A DNA stretch of 64,000 nucleotides from Pyrenula massariospora (lineage: Eukaryota > Ascomycota > Eurotiomycetes > Pyrenulales > Pyrenulaceae): the NCBI GenBank assembly GCA_021030905.1, contig JAGFMI010000003.1, positions 2,480,001-2,544,000 on the forward strand, written 5' to 3'. Below, piece after piece: positions 1 through 10,389 of this stretch. A model generated the notes under the pieces. It saw only the letters and a list, made by a program, of their open reading frames with translations. It was not told where the DNA came from and ran no database searches. Numbering within the stretch: position 1 is the stretch's first letter; each line of letters starts with the position of its first letter. The position numbers and the translations under genes were made by a program.

Positions 1-1553
1 TCAAGTCAGCGCTTCAGTAGCGGTAGGTGTCTTTGGCCTTTCCTTGTGAAAGCCTTTTAAGATGTAAATAAAATGTTCAAATTGACAGCTTTATGTATCT
101 TTTCCGGCTCGTTGCAGCAACTGTTGCCTTTCTTGTGTATTTAATTGTTCCCTCATAACCCATCACAGGGCCAGCGGCTCGCTCTTTGATGGGCTAGGAA
201 AATTGTAAGTTTTTAGGAGGTTTTATCAACGAGCCTAATCTTCCTGAATCGGCAGAAAAGGGTCTTTAGTCTTGCCTCCGCGATGCGGAATACTAATACC
301 TTTTCTTGGACGATTGCTAATCGAACGGCCAGTATAGAAATAGAAATCTCCGACCTGACTTTACGAAGCTTTCCAGAGGTATGACCGACGTAACAAATCG
401 GCTCCACGATATTTGTCTCAAATTCGGCTTGTATTCATCAATAGGAACGCTGAAATGTGGTCGTTCCGTCGTGTCTATGGCCCAGGACTAGATGGCTACT
501 GGGCAGATCTCGAAACACGTTAGCTTGGATTGAAATGGAAGTGTGATGTTAAATCTGCAATGTACGTGAGCTTTTCTAGATACCATCGAGTTGATCCTGG
601 ATGGTCTACAAGCTTAAATAATTTGATCAACAGATTATCGATAATCATTTGGATTACGTAAGTAGATACAGTTTTAATTCACTCGTAAAGTATGAGGCAA
701 ATATGAACCTATAGAAAAGTTTTAAATACTAAAATTGAGGAATGAGAAATTTCGAAAATGGTTGAAGCACACCAAAAGATAAATGCCTTATTCTATTTGA
801 CATTTTCGTCCGACGGCGCTGTAGGATACCTGCTGATTCTGCCAAAACGGTATACAGAATATTGCGAATGATGCATTTGCGCGTGAAATGCGGTATCAAT
901 ACTTGCCGGCCCGCAGGTATGACAACAATTTACACAATCTAGATATCAGTCATTCCACTCCGAGGGCTAGCCACAAGATAGCCACTGCCGTCATCGTTCT
1001 CTATTACACTATCTACTCCACTTTCACCTGCATGACGTCGTCAGACCGCCGGAGCCCTTGATTATATCCACAGCGGTAAGATCCCGGTCGGATGCCACGC
1101 TGCTGTGGAACAATATTGACGTAATTCTTGAAGACTGTGCATTATAATTATAAGGTTCGGTTCTCGTTTCAAAATTGAGACTCTCGAACTTGCCAATACC
1201 CCACAACACTTTTATGACGGTTGCGATAGACTTACAAGAGCGATACATCAAACATCTTTAGCTGCCCTCTACGACTTGCTAGGACACCGGAACAAGCGGA
1301 TTCGTCTCCTTATATCCGCAAAATATCACGAGACTTTTATGAGTCAAGATGAATCATAGTAATGATACCCGAGGATGGAGGGAAATCAACTACCAACGGA
1401 TTCATTGCGACATTTTCTACTCTTGTGGCAAAGGTCTGTTCTTCGCCCTTACATCGGAACTCAATGTCAATCTAAATTTAAGCAGCCACCATCTCACTCG
1501 ATTGGGTTCTCATCGACTCTCAAACACAAGAAAAGCGTTCATATTTCTGTACC
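1..1553. other. gene-free left flank
   Basis: No coding region is recognisable on either strand. The only open frames are short (under 95 codons), without family motifs, and lack convincing starts or splice signals. The last few hundred bases are the presumed promoter and leader of the ATP-grasp gene, whose start codon sits in a good context (ACCATGG). Confidence 0.6.
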
Positions 1554-3401
1554 ATGGACATAATCATCACGCGAGATGGCGTTTTGGGAGAGCATTTTGG
1601 CAGCGGAGACGAGATTGTGCGAGCCATCTTTAAGTGGAAAGAACCTTTTTCTGAAGTCGAAATTCCAATTACTCAAACTCATAGCGCCGCGTCATTCCTC
1701 CTACAAGCTATGAAAACGTTAATGGGGTCACCTGGAAAAAGAGTTATAGGCATTAAACTCATTTTCCCCTCAAGTGATGGATACATATCAAGATCTGACT
1801 TCTTCGAGGAACGGATGGTCCATTGCTCTTTGACAACATTAGTCGTGGGTTTTGTGGTGCCACTTCAGCTAGTCAACTCCCCCATAGGGATGGAAGAGAG
1901 TTTCCTCGACCTGATTACCATGTCTACGGGTGCAGCTTCAGTTGAAGCCTTTACTTCTGACTCTCTGATCGAGAAGATGAAGGCTCTCGATCTTGAGTTA
2001 TACAACAGGATATCTTTCCCTTGGCATTTTCCGAAAAGAGTTATCAAGAAGCGCCTGGCTTTGATCGAAGGAGGGTACAATTTGGATTTTCGAAGACGAT
2101 TTTTGGAGACAGCTCTAGCACTTGGTATCGAACTGTACATTCTGGACAAACCTGGCCACTGGCTTCAAGATCCATCGTATTCGCATTTTCGGAAAGCCTT
2201 TCTTCCTGTCGATATGAGCATGGATGATGGTCTAGTCCAGCGAGTAGTTGAGACTCTTGAGACAAATCATGTCAACATAGACGGAGTCGCATGCTTCTCT
2301 GACAGATTTCTTGCCGCTGCTGCCAAGATTGCTTCTTCCCTTCAACTACCAACATCACCAGCGGCCGCCTTTTCCAGAGTGGTAGATAAGTACGCATGTC
2401 GCAAGCTTCTGAGTAGTGACGATGAGGCAGCCTCTTTCGCTGATTTGGAAGAGCTTGGAACGCACCTTCAATCGGCAGATCGTGAATTCAAGTACCCACT
2501 CATTGTAAAGCCGGATAAAGGAGGGGGCTCACAAGGTGTTTTCAAAGTCAACAATGACTCGGAGTTATATTCTGCAGCCGAGTTGATCGAGAAAATGGGG
2601 AAAGGTAAGATTCTGGTCGAAAAATACATTGACGGCCCTGAGATTGACGCAAATTTTGTTTTGCTGAATGGTGAGATCCTTTTTTGCGAAGTTTCGGACA
2701 ACATGCCATGTGCTGCGGACAGGCAGAGTGCCAAGTCCACGGACTCCTTTCTGGAGACTGGCATAGTCTTTCCGTCTGGTCTCGAATCGAAGGAGATAGA
2801 GCTGATACGCTCTTCTATCCATCAGAATTTACTGGAGTTAGGGTTTAGTACTGGCATTTTTCACACCGAAGCACGAATTCGGAACTCTTCAATGCGCTTT
2901 GAGATGGGTCAGGATGGCACGGTCGACCTCCACAGATCCAGTGCATTGCAGACGAGAGATCCAAGTGTATTCATCATTGAGATCAATGCTCGTGCTCCCG
3001 GGAGACAGGCCACAAATGGGGTTGCTCAAATTTATGGAGTGGACTATAACGCAATACAGCTACTTCTTGCATTGGGCGAAACAGAGCGAGCAAGAGCACT
3101 TTCGCAGCCTTTTAAGAATGGACCGCAGTTCTGGTGTGAATCTGTATACATCCCGGCTCCTCGGAGTGGAGTGTACAATTCAGATGACGCGTTTCTTGAG
3201 TTCATTCAACGAAAACCAGAGTTGGCGAAGTATATTGGAGAGCATCATTCCTTGTTTGAGAAAGGCCAAACCGTACTAGGTCCCGAGTCTGGTACACTGC
3301 ATTGGATACTGTCCTTTTTGGTCTTTTCTCGAAGCAACCGATCCCATGTTGTGCAACTAGCAGACACCGTTCGTAGCGAACTGCGTTACGAATTGATTTG
3401 A
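1554..3401 (+). CDS. ATP-grasp carboxylate-amine ligase
   Basis: Single-exon gene for a 615-residue protein. The C-terminal half is an ATP-grasp fold: the nucleotide-binding stretch YPLIVKPDKGGGSQG lies near residue 315, the adenine-contacting strand ILVEKYIDGPEID near 360, and the metal-binding FIIEINARAPG near 474-484, with the Glu and Asn that hold Mg-ATP intact. The N-terminal 250 residues resemble the substrate-side region seen in carnosine-synthase and L-amino-acid-ligase type proteins. Such enzymes make an acyl-phosphate of one amino acid and couple it to an amine, giving a dipeptide or amide; the substrates here cannot be read from sequence. The gene converges on the asparaginase/HIT/synthetase fusion, with only 125 bp between the stop codons. 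No targeting signal is visible, so cytosolic action is likely. Family assignment is firm, the precise reaction is not. Confidence 0.88.
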   Translation: MDIIITRDGVLGEHFGSGDEIVRAIFKWKEPFSEVEIPITQTHSAASFLLQAMKTLMGSPGKRVIGIKLIFPSSDGYISRSDFFEERMVHCSLTTLVVGFVVPLQLVNSPIGMEESFLDLITMSTGAASVEAFTSDSLIEKMKALDLELYNRISFPWHFPKRVIKKRLALIEGGYNLDFRRRFLETALALGIELYILDKPGHWLQDPSYSHFRKAFLPVDMSMDDGLVQRVVETLETNHVNIDGVACFSDRFLAAAAKIASSLQLPTSPAAAFSRVVDKYACRKLLSSDDEAASFADLEELGTHLQSADREFKYPLIVKPDKGGGSQGVFKVNNDSELYSAAELIEKMGKGKILVEKYIDGPEIDANFVLLNGEILFCEVSDNMPCAADRQSAKSTDSFLETGIVFPSGLESKEIELIRSSIHQNLLELGFSTGIFHTEARIRNSSMRFEMGQDGTVDLHRSSALQTRDPSVFIIEINARAPGRQATNGVAQIYGVDYNAIQLLLALGETERARALSQPFKNGPQFWCESVYIPAPRSGVYNSDDAFLEFIQRKPELAKYIGEHHSLFEKGQTVLGPESGTLHWILSFLVFSRSNRSHVVQLADTVRSELRYELI

Positions 3402-3526
3402 GTCTGGACACTTCGTTTGACTCGGGCAGCATTAAGATCATAGTACCATTAAAACTCGCTCAAATGTACGCAGACCCAATGAATTAGATTGAACTCTCAA
3501 ACAAGCACTTTTCCTTCAGATAAAAA

Positions 3527-6500
3527 TCAAGGTGAAAAGTATTGTCCTCTGAGTCTCGGAATGAGTTGGATGTCACGGACATCCATGTGTTGCATGATCC
3601 AGCATAAGTACCGCTCCATTCCTAATCCCCAACCTACTGTTCTCATTGGTTTCAATCTCCGCATTTCCACATACCACGAATACGCTTTTTCATCAACTTC
3701 ATGACGAGACAGGGACTCTAAGACTTCTTCTGCGGTACAGTGACGGGCCCCGCAGCCCAGTATTTCCCCGGGACCGACAAGAAAATCTGCACAACTGGCT
3801 TTCGTTCGGTCGTTGTTCAAATAAGCCTGATAGAATGGAACGCTCTGGTGGTGCATCTCCGTCAACCAAACAGCTCCACCACACTTCTCAATGAGCATCA
3901 ATTCTCCCTTCCGTGTCAGAGACTTGCCTAGTTCTGGTCTCCCAGGTACTACGTAGCTCCACATCTCTGGAGTAAGTTCAGGAAGACTCAACACTTCGTC
4001 AAGAGGCATGCGAGGGAAACTTCCTCCCCTTGAAGTCCAAAGTTTTCGAATGTCTTCGATATGTTTGGTCGTACCCGCAAATGCGACTATTTCGCTGTGG
4101 TGCTTTTCTAGGAGCGATCTTGTCGTGTGAATGATAAATCGTTCGGCGACTGAAATACCTTCATCAAGACTGCCTGGTAGCTCACATTCGAAGTGACAAA
4201 ATTGACTTAGGTGTGTTGCATCTGTGTCTTCTCCTCGGCAGGAAGTTCCGCAGTAGTACACTCCTTTCGGTCCGTCCTGCAGTCTAAGGCCCCATTCGAG
4301 CGCAAATTGTTGCGAGTCTGCAAGGTAATCATCTCGCCCAAACATCTTTATGGACAAAGGTTGTGAATCAGATCCCAGGCCCATTGGAGAGCTGATGCTA
4401 CCACTTGTAACAGGTACTATGAGGTACTCGTATTCCAAGACGCGGTGGAAGAGCTCTATAGCAGCATGATACAAAGTGCTTTGCATACGAAACATTACTG
4501 TGTACCATGAGCTCTGAAGCGCCTTCGTCGCATGTTTCTCAGGATGTATCCAGGAACGTGGAACGTGGATTAGCTGTGTCTGATTAATTGAGCCGCGGAT
4601 CTTTGCCGCCAAGCCAGTTAACTCATCCAAGTTCGCGAATAAAGGTCCGTCCTGCGTGGTTAGAAAACCTGGGTATTTTTCACTGAAAAGGGATGGTCCT
4701 TGAATGGGGATACCCTTACGTTGCTCGGCACTAGGAGCATGAACTGGAATGAGTTTGACACGAGCATAGTCTCCTTGAAACCCCTCAAAGAACATGCCGC
4801 ACCAGTGAAACCCAAGCGCGGTATGTAGTACCTGCATGACGTCGTAGGTCGCTGCAAGAAGATTACTGTAATCTGGTTCGTCCAAAAGTAAGACATCAGG
4901 CCCTATATGTTTTCTGGGTATCACAACTGTCAGCCCCGGAGTTTTGCCACTCGGTGTGAGCAAGGCAACGTGTGTATCATTCTCCCAGATTCGCCACTGA
5001 GGCAATTCTCCCCTTATCAAACACGCGAAGGACGATTTGTCTGTTTCTTCCCCATGAAAGGTATGATTGAATGGTTCTTTGAGCTTGGTGAAATTTCTTA
5101 TTTGTTCTCGCAGCGAGTCAAGCAATGACCGATCTATTTGAGATGCGTTCTTGGAAGAGAGATAACCAGGGTACACAGTAGTGTAGTGTTCCAGCTCATC
5201 ACTGCGGATATGAGCTCCAGTTTCTCTGAGGCTTGGAAATGGTATGAGCGAGACTGAAGAATCGTCTTTCGTTACTAGTCCACAATGCTTGGCCGACACT
5301 GCATCTCGAACGATAACTGCAAGGGATCGAACTGTCATCATAAAAGCTCCGAATTGAGCTTTGTGAAGAGAAATAAGGGAGCGACCCCCGGGAGAGGTAA
5401 TGATGGTTTGTCCCGGAGCAGTTGGAAATCGGGTGAGGCCAGAAGAGACTCCGTTTAGTTCATAGAATACGTGCTGAGTAAAATAGGGAACAGTGTTCTC
5501 GACTGGCGTCACTGAAGCTGGTGATAGCGAGGAGCTCGATGCGGTCCAAAATAATTGAGCGTTGCTGTGCACAACCGATTGACCAGTAGACTCAAGTGCA
5601 ACTACAGCACATGTCTGTCCGGTCTCACGATAGAATTCGTCAAGAGCCTCTGATACTGCATTTTTCAACGGTTTTGTTACGTGAATGGAAGCGATTTTAC
5701 TTGCAATCATGTGACGAAGTATCTCGTCTCCACTCCCACTACTGAAGAAGGGTCAGCATTTAGACTCTGCTACCATGTTGTCCATAACGTTGGGCAATCT
5801 TACCACACGATTGCCACATGTCCATTTGCCAGGATTCCTGCGCCAATAATTGGAGTGTCACCAAGCCTCCCAGCTTTCTTACACGTGGTTCCTCCTGTGG
5901 ACCCTGCGGCTGCCAAATTCCCATGGATATCGAGAGCAACAGCACCAACAGTACCCATGTCTGGCAGTTCAGCACGGTGTGCAGGCTCTTTGTTCATCCG
6001 TGACTCCCAGTGTGACTTTCTATGCGTCGTAGTGAAATCCGAATTATTCACCATGCAAAGATCCGCAGCATTCGCAAACTCATCTGCCGCCGGGCCAAAT
6101 ATGAATGGGTGACGTGCCGAATTCAGCACGGCACGGGCACATTGAACTGGGTTTTTCACCTTTGTCACGCCTGCGACCGCACCATAACGACCGGAACTCC
6201 CATCAACGATGGCTGCCTCTAGCTGAGATAATTAGCTTCCCAATAGCAACACAGTTGCGGAGAAGCAAACCTCATGAGTCCCGTCTTCGGTAAGAGCTGC
6301 TCCTTTGCCAGCATTAAAGAGAGGGTAGTCCTCTAAGGCTACCACAGCTGCCTCGACAACGTCTAATGCGGAAGCTCCAGCGCGAAGAGAGGTACGGGCA
6401 CTCTCTGCTATCTCAGACAGCACATCTTGAATCGCTTGCTGGCGGGCAAGATTTGTCTCCCATGAATTGGTAGCGCCAGCATGCAGAAGAAAATGTCCTT

Positions 6501-6534
6501 CTAGCGATGGATATCCATTGGTCATACCATCCAT
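3527..6534 (-). CDS. asparaginase-2 / HIT-like / class II aaRS-like fusion
   Basis: Three exons (6534..6271, 6222..5804, 5741..3527) give 965 residues; the 48- and 62-bp introns are supported by phase and by restored family motifs. Residues 1-300 are a type-2 L-asparaginase/isoaspartyl peptidase: ALDVVEAAVVALED, FNAGKGA, the nucleophile Thr179 in MGTVGAVALD, STGG and GRLGDTPIIGAG, then CSGSGDEILR created by the second splice. Residues 300-570 are HIT-like, probably two copies; the second has GLTVVIPRKH, but its His triad is degenerate (YARVKLIPVH). Residues 640-965 form a class II synthetase core like AsnRS or asparagine synthetase A, with motif 2 CRGE near 729 and motif 3 GWGLGMERYL near 932. 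No OB-fold anticodon domain is seen, so translation is unlikely. The frame stays open upstream of the chosen ATG back to about 6726, so a longer N-terminus is possible. The asparagine-related role is inferred. Confidence 0.82.
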
Positions 6535-7221
6535 ATTCACAAGACTGTTTAACACGTTTTCGCTCCCGGCTGCGGTTTGTGAAAACGGATACTTGACCGC
6601 ATTTTGAGTACGCCCTCTCCTGTTTTTGAGGTCACGAATATGCGAACGAGCTACAGACGCCCTTCGACCAATCTCATACCCGTCTCGGTTGCCTGAGAAG
6701 ACTAAGAAAATACGGGTGCCTCGGAGTCAGATCACATTTGACTATCCTCAATCCGGTATTTAGCTGCGCTAGGATCATATTGGTTCCACACTGGCCCGTG
6801 TCAGTGCTGGTCATGCGTCAATTAGCATAGAAAAAGCCAGCATGGGATCAACCAGATTATTGCGTAATTGAAAACCGTAACGGGGCACCACGAGGACAGA
6901 AAAAGGTCGTTAGAGACAGTCATGTTATTGGTTATGCTGCCGTTTTAGCGTCTTCCCCCATGTAGTCCACGGTCCCACCAGGTGCATATTTTCATGCAAT
7001 CTTTGGCTCGCTACTTCCCAAGCATTCCTCATTGTATCTATTGAAATCTCAACCATAGATAGTGAAAGCATAATTAATTTAAGTACTGTAGAATAAAAAT
7101 GGGTAATACTCAACGTAGACTCTCAGCGCTCACAAGATTATGCACAGAGAGGAGAACGAAATGAGGGCAGGTACATATTTGTGCTTCCTACTCGTTAAAT
7201 CCTGTATAGTATTCGATCTTG
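6535..7221. other. upstream region of the fusion gene
   Basis: No independent gene is seen. The frame of the asparaginase exon continues open from 6534 back to about 6726 without an ATG, so the real transcript could begin with another upstream exon. The rest is low-complexity AT-rich DNA shared as a promoter with the kinase-like gene on the other strand. Confidence 0.5.
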
Positions 7222-7620
7222 AACTTAAGGTTCTACGTGGCTGCAACATCCCAATCTAACGTATTGGGTCTTAATCTCGATGAAGCTGTGATCGACATTC
7301 ATTATTGTAGTGTCTCATCAGCATGTTCCGCTCTACCCCGAATCATGCATGATTATCTATCAGAGCTACGCGCCCTTTCGATGATTTATGAAGTAAGCCT
7401 TCTCGTTTCCACTCTCATGCATCTCCACATCGCCAACATCAAGCTCAAGACTTCGTGCGGCTCCAACATCTCAGTTCAATGTGCTGTACATGAATTCTAA
7501 TGAAGCTGTGATCGACAGCCAAGCAATTTTCATCTCACCGACATTTCTCGCTCTACTACCGAGTCCGAGAGCTTAAACTGAACCCATGCAAACGGGAGCA
7601 GGTAAGGATTAGGCTTCCTC
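7222..7620 (+). repeat. diverged tandem duplication before the kinase gene
   Basis: Two copies of a unit of about 220 bp lie head to tail. TGAAGCTGTGATCGACA is identical at 7281..7297 and 7501..7517. Around it, GTGGCTGCAACATC matches GCGGCTCCAACATC, and TCCGCTCTACCCCGA matches TCTCGCTCTACTACCGA, in the same order. Each copy ends close to a GTAAG tetramer-plus-G that could act as a splice donor (about 7392 and 7600). The unit may be a duplicated leader exon of the downstream gene. No family of mobile elements is recognised in it. Confidence 0.65.
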
Positions 7621-7658
7621 CGCATTGATAATTCACTAACGTGCCGAGCCGCCGCACT

Positions 7659-8267
7659 ATGCGCTTTCCTATCGTTCACATCAATGGCTTCCCGGGCATT
7701 GGCAAGCTCACCATTGCCCGCAAACTTGTTGGCTTGCTCGAGCCATTCAATGGAAAGCTCGTCCATAACCATCTTCTGATTGATCCTGCCGGTGCGGTCC
7801 TGCCGCGCTCCAGCAACGATTACCAGGCTCTCCGACGTGCAATAAGAGCAGCCGTCTTCGACGCGCTAGTGAACTCTCCCGACACATTTGATTCGGTATA
7901 CGTGTTCACCGACTTCCAATCCACCAGCGACATCGGTAGTTCTGTTGTCGCTGAGTATTGCTCCATGGCGGCGCGTCGCAAGTGCACCTTCGTTCCCGTT
8001 ATCCTCTCTTGCTCTAAAGAAGAGAATTTGAAGCGCCTTGGCACCACTGAGCGATCAATGCATGACAAGCTCACAGATGCAGAACTTGTATCACGCATTC
8101 GCGATGGTGATGAGATCCATAGGTTTCCCGGCGATCCGCTCGAGATGGATCTCGATGTTACGAGTCTGGATGCTGACGCTGCGGCACGGTTGATTTACAC
8201 ACATGTCATAGAGGCCTGTATGGAATTGAATCCAGATCCCAGCAAGCTGACCCATAATGACGCTTGA
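7659..8267 (+). CDS. small P-loop NTPase, kinase-like
   Basis: Single-exon gene, 202 residues from the first ATG (7659); an upstream GTG in frame is not a credible start. The N-terminus has a beta strand and Walker A loop, IVHINGFPGIGKLTIARKL, typical of small AAA-type or zeta/chloramphenicol-phosphotransferase-like kinases. A following VYVFTDFQS strand, then PVILSCSKEENLKRL and a basic Arg-rich lid region with PGDPLEMDLDVTSLD, fit a small-molecule or nucleotide kinase fold in which the last segment is the strand after the lid. Fungal proteins of this size are usually annotated only as P-loop NTPases, and the phosphate acceptor is unknown. It lies between the fusion gene and the oxygenase-like gene, so a tailoring or self-protection role in the same cluster is possible but unproven. 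Confidence 0.75.
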   Translation: MRFPIVHINGFPGIGKLTIARKLVGLLEPFNGKLVHNHLLIDPAGAVLPRSSNDYQALRRAIRAAVFDALVNSPDTFDSVYVFTDFQSTSDIGSSVVAEYCSMAARRKCTFVPVILSCSKEENLKRLGTTERSMHDKLTDAELVSRIRDGDEIHRFPGDPLEMDLDVTSLDADAAARLIYTHVIEACMELNPDPSKLTHNDA

Positions 8268-8688
8268 TCGATTCCTTGTTCAATTCAATGCACACTTTAA
8301 CATGACTGATCAATTACAAATTTTGTCTTACGTTGCAATGCTGTCGGACGCGTCATAAAAATGATGCGATTTCGTTTTAGCTCGATCTGTACTTAGGTTC
8401 TTTTCTTGTGCGCACTGTCTCTTGAATCTGCTATGGACCCCTGAGCCTGCGACAACTGCAATTGGAAAAGCCCCGCGTAGACAAATCTGAAGATAATCCC
8501 TGTGTACTCGATATCTGCACGTCTTATTCATGCGATGAGTTTCTCGACATTCTGGGGGTGAAATCGAAGTCCGGGACACTTCTCCTAACAAGAATAATAC
8601 TTCGATCCCACCCCTTGACAGCTTAGTTTGGAGATGAGATCATTGTTCCTCAATCAACGGGCACGAATCTGAACACAAATCTAGGCTA
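8268..8688. other. convergent intergenic spacer
   Basis: Space between two convergent 3' ends. No motif or coding signal is seen on either strand, and it should hold both 3' untranslated regions. Confidence 0.5.
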
Positions 8689-9778
8689 TCAAAGACTTCC
8701 AATAACCTTCGAAATCACAATGAATCTCAGCTCTATGCTTTCTCTGGCTTTGCAACCTTCCGATGCTGTCGTATCCCTGAAAGAAGCATGAGGGCAGCCT
8801 AGATTCTGGTCTTGAGCATGTAAATCACAGTGATACGGGAGCATACACTCACAATTCAAAGACTTAGACGGCGGGTGGGTGTCGAAGCAGACAAACACAG
8901 ATACCTCATCCTGGGTTTGGTTGCTCAACCAGTACCACTTCTGCTGATCGTTGTATCGAACGTAGCACATCTCACCGCTGTAATGGGGTCCTGGTTGGTC
9001 TGTAGCGAACACGTCCTCCTTGTCTACAGTTCGAGGATCGCACATTGCCAATGGCGCATCTTGGACCACTGGTACTAAGGGACGCCAGACACTGATATCT
9101 GTTAGACTAATCAGGAACAATAAGTGGAGGAGCATACTTTATAATTCTCCAGCGCCATTTGTCGTTGTCATAAAGTTTTATTTCATCAGCTGTAAGATGG
9201 TGTTTGATCCTATGACGACCCCCATCAACTGTGTGATCTTTCCATGTGTCAGAAAATTTCTGGTCGCATGTTGAAAGGTCACCCACCAATATGCACATGC
9301 TCTACCGGCGCTGACCTCTTTCTCGAAGATGATGAGGATCTGGATTTGGATTTGCGGAACTTGCTCCAAACATGAGCGTGTGGCTCACGAGCAAGGTAAA
9401 GACACTAGGACGTCCGGTTCATACTTGCACTTCATAGCAAACCACTCTCTCGGGATCCAACTCTTTTTTGATCAGTGCACCTGCCTCGCGACAGTACGCA
9501 CCCAGAGACTCCGTGTCATCCTTCAAGTCTACCTGAGACGGATACTCTACAAACTTGAAGGAATCGCGCTCCAGGTCAAGGCGGTCCAGATATCCCCGTA
9601 GATCTATTGCTCGTGCTCCAGTGCGATCTGCAAACTCCAGGTTTGTCACCGGTATATTATCTGGAGGCGTAAGCTTGTTGATTCGGTACGGCTTCACATC
9701 TTGGTATCGTTCACTGTCGACCAAATACTTGAAAGAAACTACTCGAGCAGGCTCCGTGGGAAAATTTGCCACGGACAT
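8689..9778 (-). CDS. AsaB/CmcJ-type oxygenase-like protein
   Basis: Five exons (9778..9425, 9359..9287, 9228..9138, 9091..8853, 8798..8689) give 288 residues. Introns are 65, 58, 46 and 54 bp; the third has a textbook CTAAC branch site. The product belongs to the fungal family named after AsaB and the CmcJ/P8 methoxylase, distant relatives of 2-oxoglutarate/iron oxygenases common in biosynthetic clusters. Family marks are the N-terminal ARVVSFKYLV region, NVWRPLVPVVQDAPLAMCD (made by the third splice), DVFATD, EMCYVRYNDQQKWYW and the C-terminal RESIELR. Where relatives usually carry a His-x-Asp pair, this copy reads EHVHIVDGG, so the iron site may be altered. The last intron is a multiple of three and stop-free, so an unspliced form would stay in frame. 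Its position fits a tailoring enzyme of the local cluster. Confidence 0.8.
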
Positions 9779-9978
9779 GGCTTTTCGTGGGTCAAATTTG
9801 AGATGTCAAATTGCTTCGGTTCGAATCGTACTCTTTGCACGTTCAATCTCATGGATTGACGCAAGGTTAAAAATAAACTGATTGGTCATCGCGGGACGTT
9901 GGGCCGTTTTACGTTTTTTCTCGCAATTAATTCCACATTGAGACCGCGTGACGACATTCGTTTAAGTGGGTCTCAATA

Positions 9979-10281
9979 ATGATTAGGGATCTTGTGCTAA
10001 GCTATCCGCGGGGAGAACTTCCGGGGGTAGATCCTTCCTCTCTTAGACTAACCCCTTTAGGAAATGGCTTACTGGAAGCCGATTTCCATGAAGTGCCTCT
10101 CAACGACAAGGAAATCCGGGATCGTTACGCGGCGAGCAAAGCTTTCATGCGGCCAAGAATTAACCCCCGGATTTGGTTGTTAGTGCACAAGCTGTGCCGT
10201 AGCCGACTTCTGCGGTCGCCGGAATGTCGCCGGCAAGCCCCACCGTTCCGGCCGTATTTCGTTCAGGAATCAGCGGCATGA
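9979..10281 (+). CDS. short unsupported reading frame, 100 residues
   Basis: An ATG-started frame facing away from the oxygenase-like gene. It begins MIRDLVLSYPRGELPGVDPS and is rich in Arg and Pro towards the end. I recognise no family and no splice structure that extends it. It may be a decayed exon or chance. It is listed because it occupies an otherwise empty stretch. Confidence 0.2.
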   Translation: MIRDLVLSYPRGELPGVDPSSLRLTPLGNGLLEADFHEVPLNDKEIRDRYAASKAFMRPRINPRIWLLVHKLCRSRLLRSPECRRQAPPFRPYFVQESAA

Positions 10282-10389
10282 TTAAAGATTGGGCAAGCTT
10301 TCGCCGTACGTCGCTTAGTATATAGAACAAATCAGAGTCCTTTGCGAATCCATTTCTTCCAGGAATTTAAGTGGCATTTACGAGTAACC

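Noticed and set aside
5760-5975. Separate minus-strand frame beginning at a GTG within the asparaginase exon
   Set aside because: It is a shifted reading of the conserved asparaginase exon, which has clear family motifs in the other frame.
9822-9834. GGTTCGAAT, resembling a tRNA B box
   Set aside because: No A box at the right distance and no cloverleaf can be drawn from the flanks.
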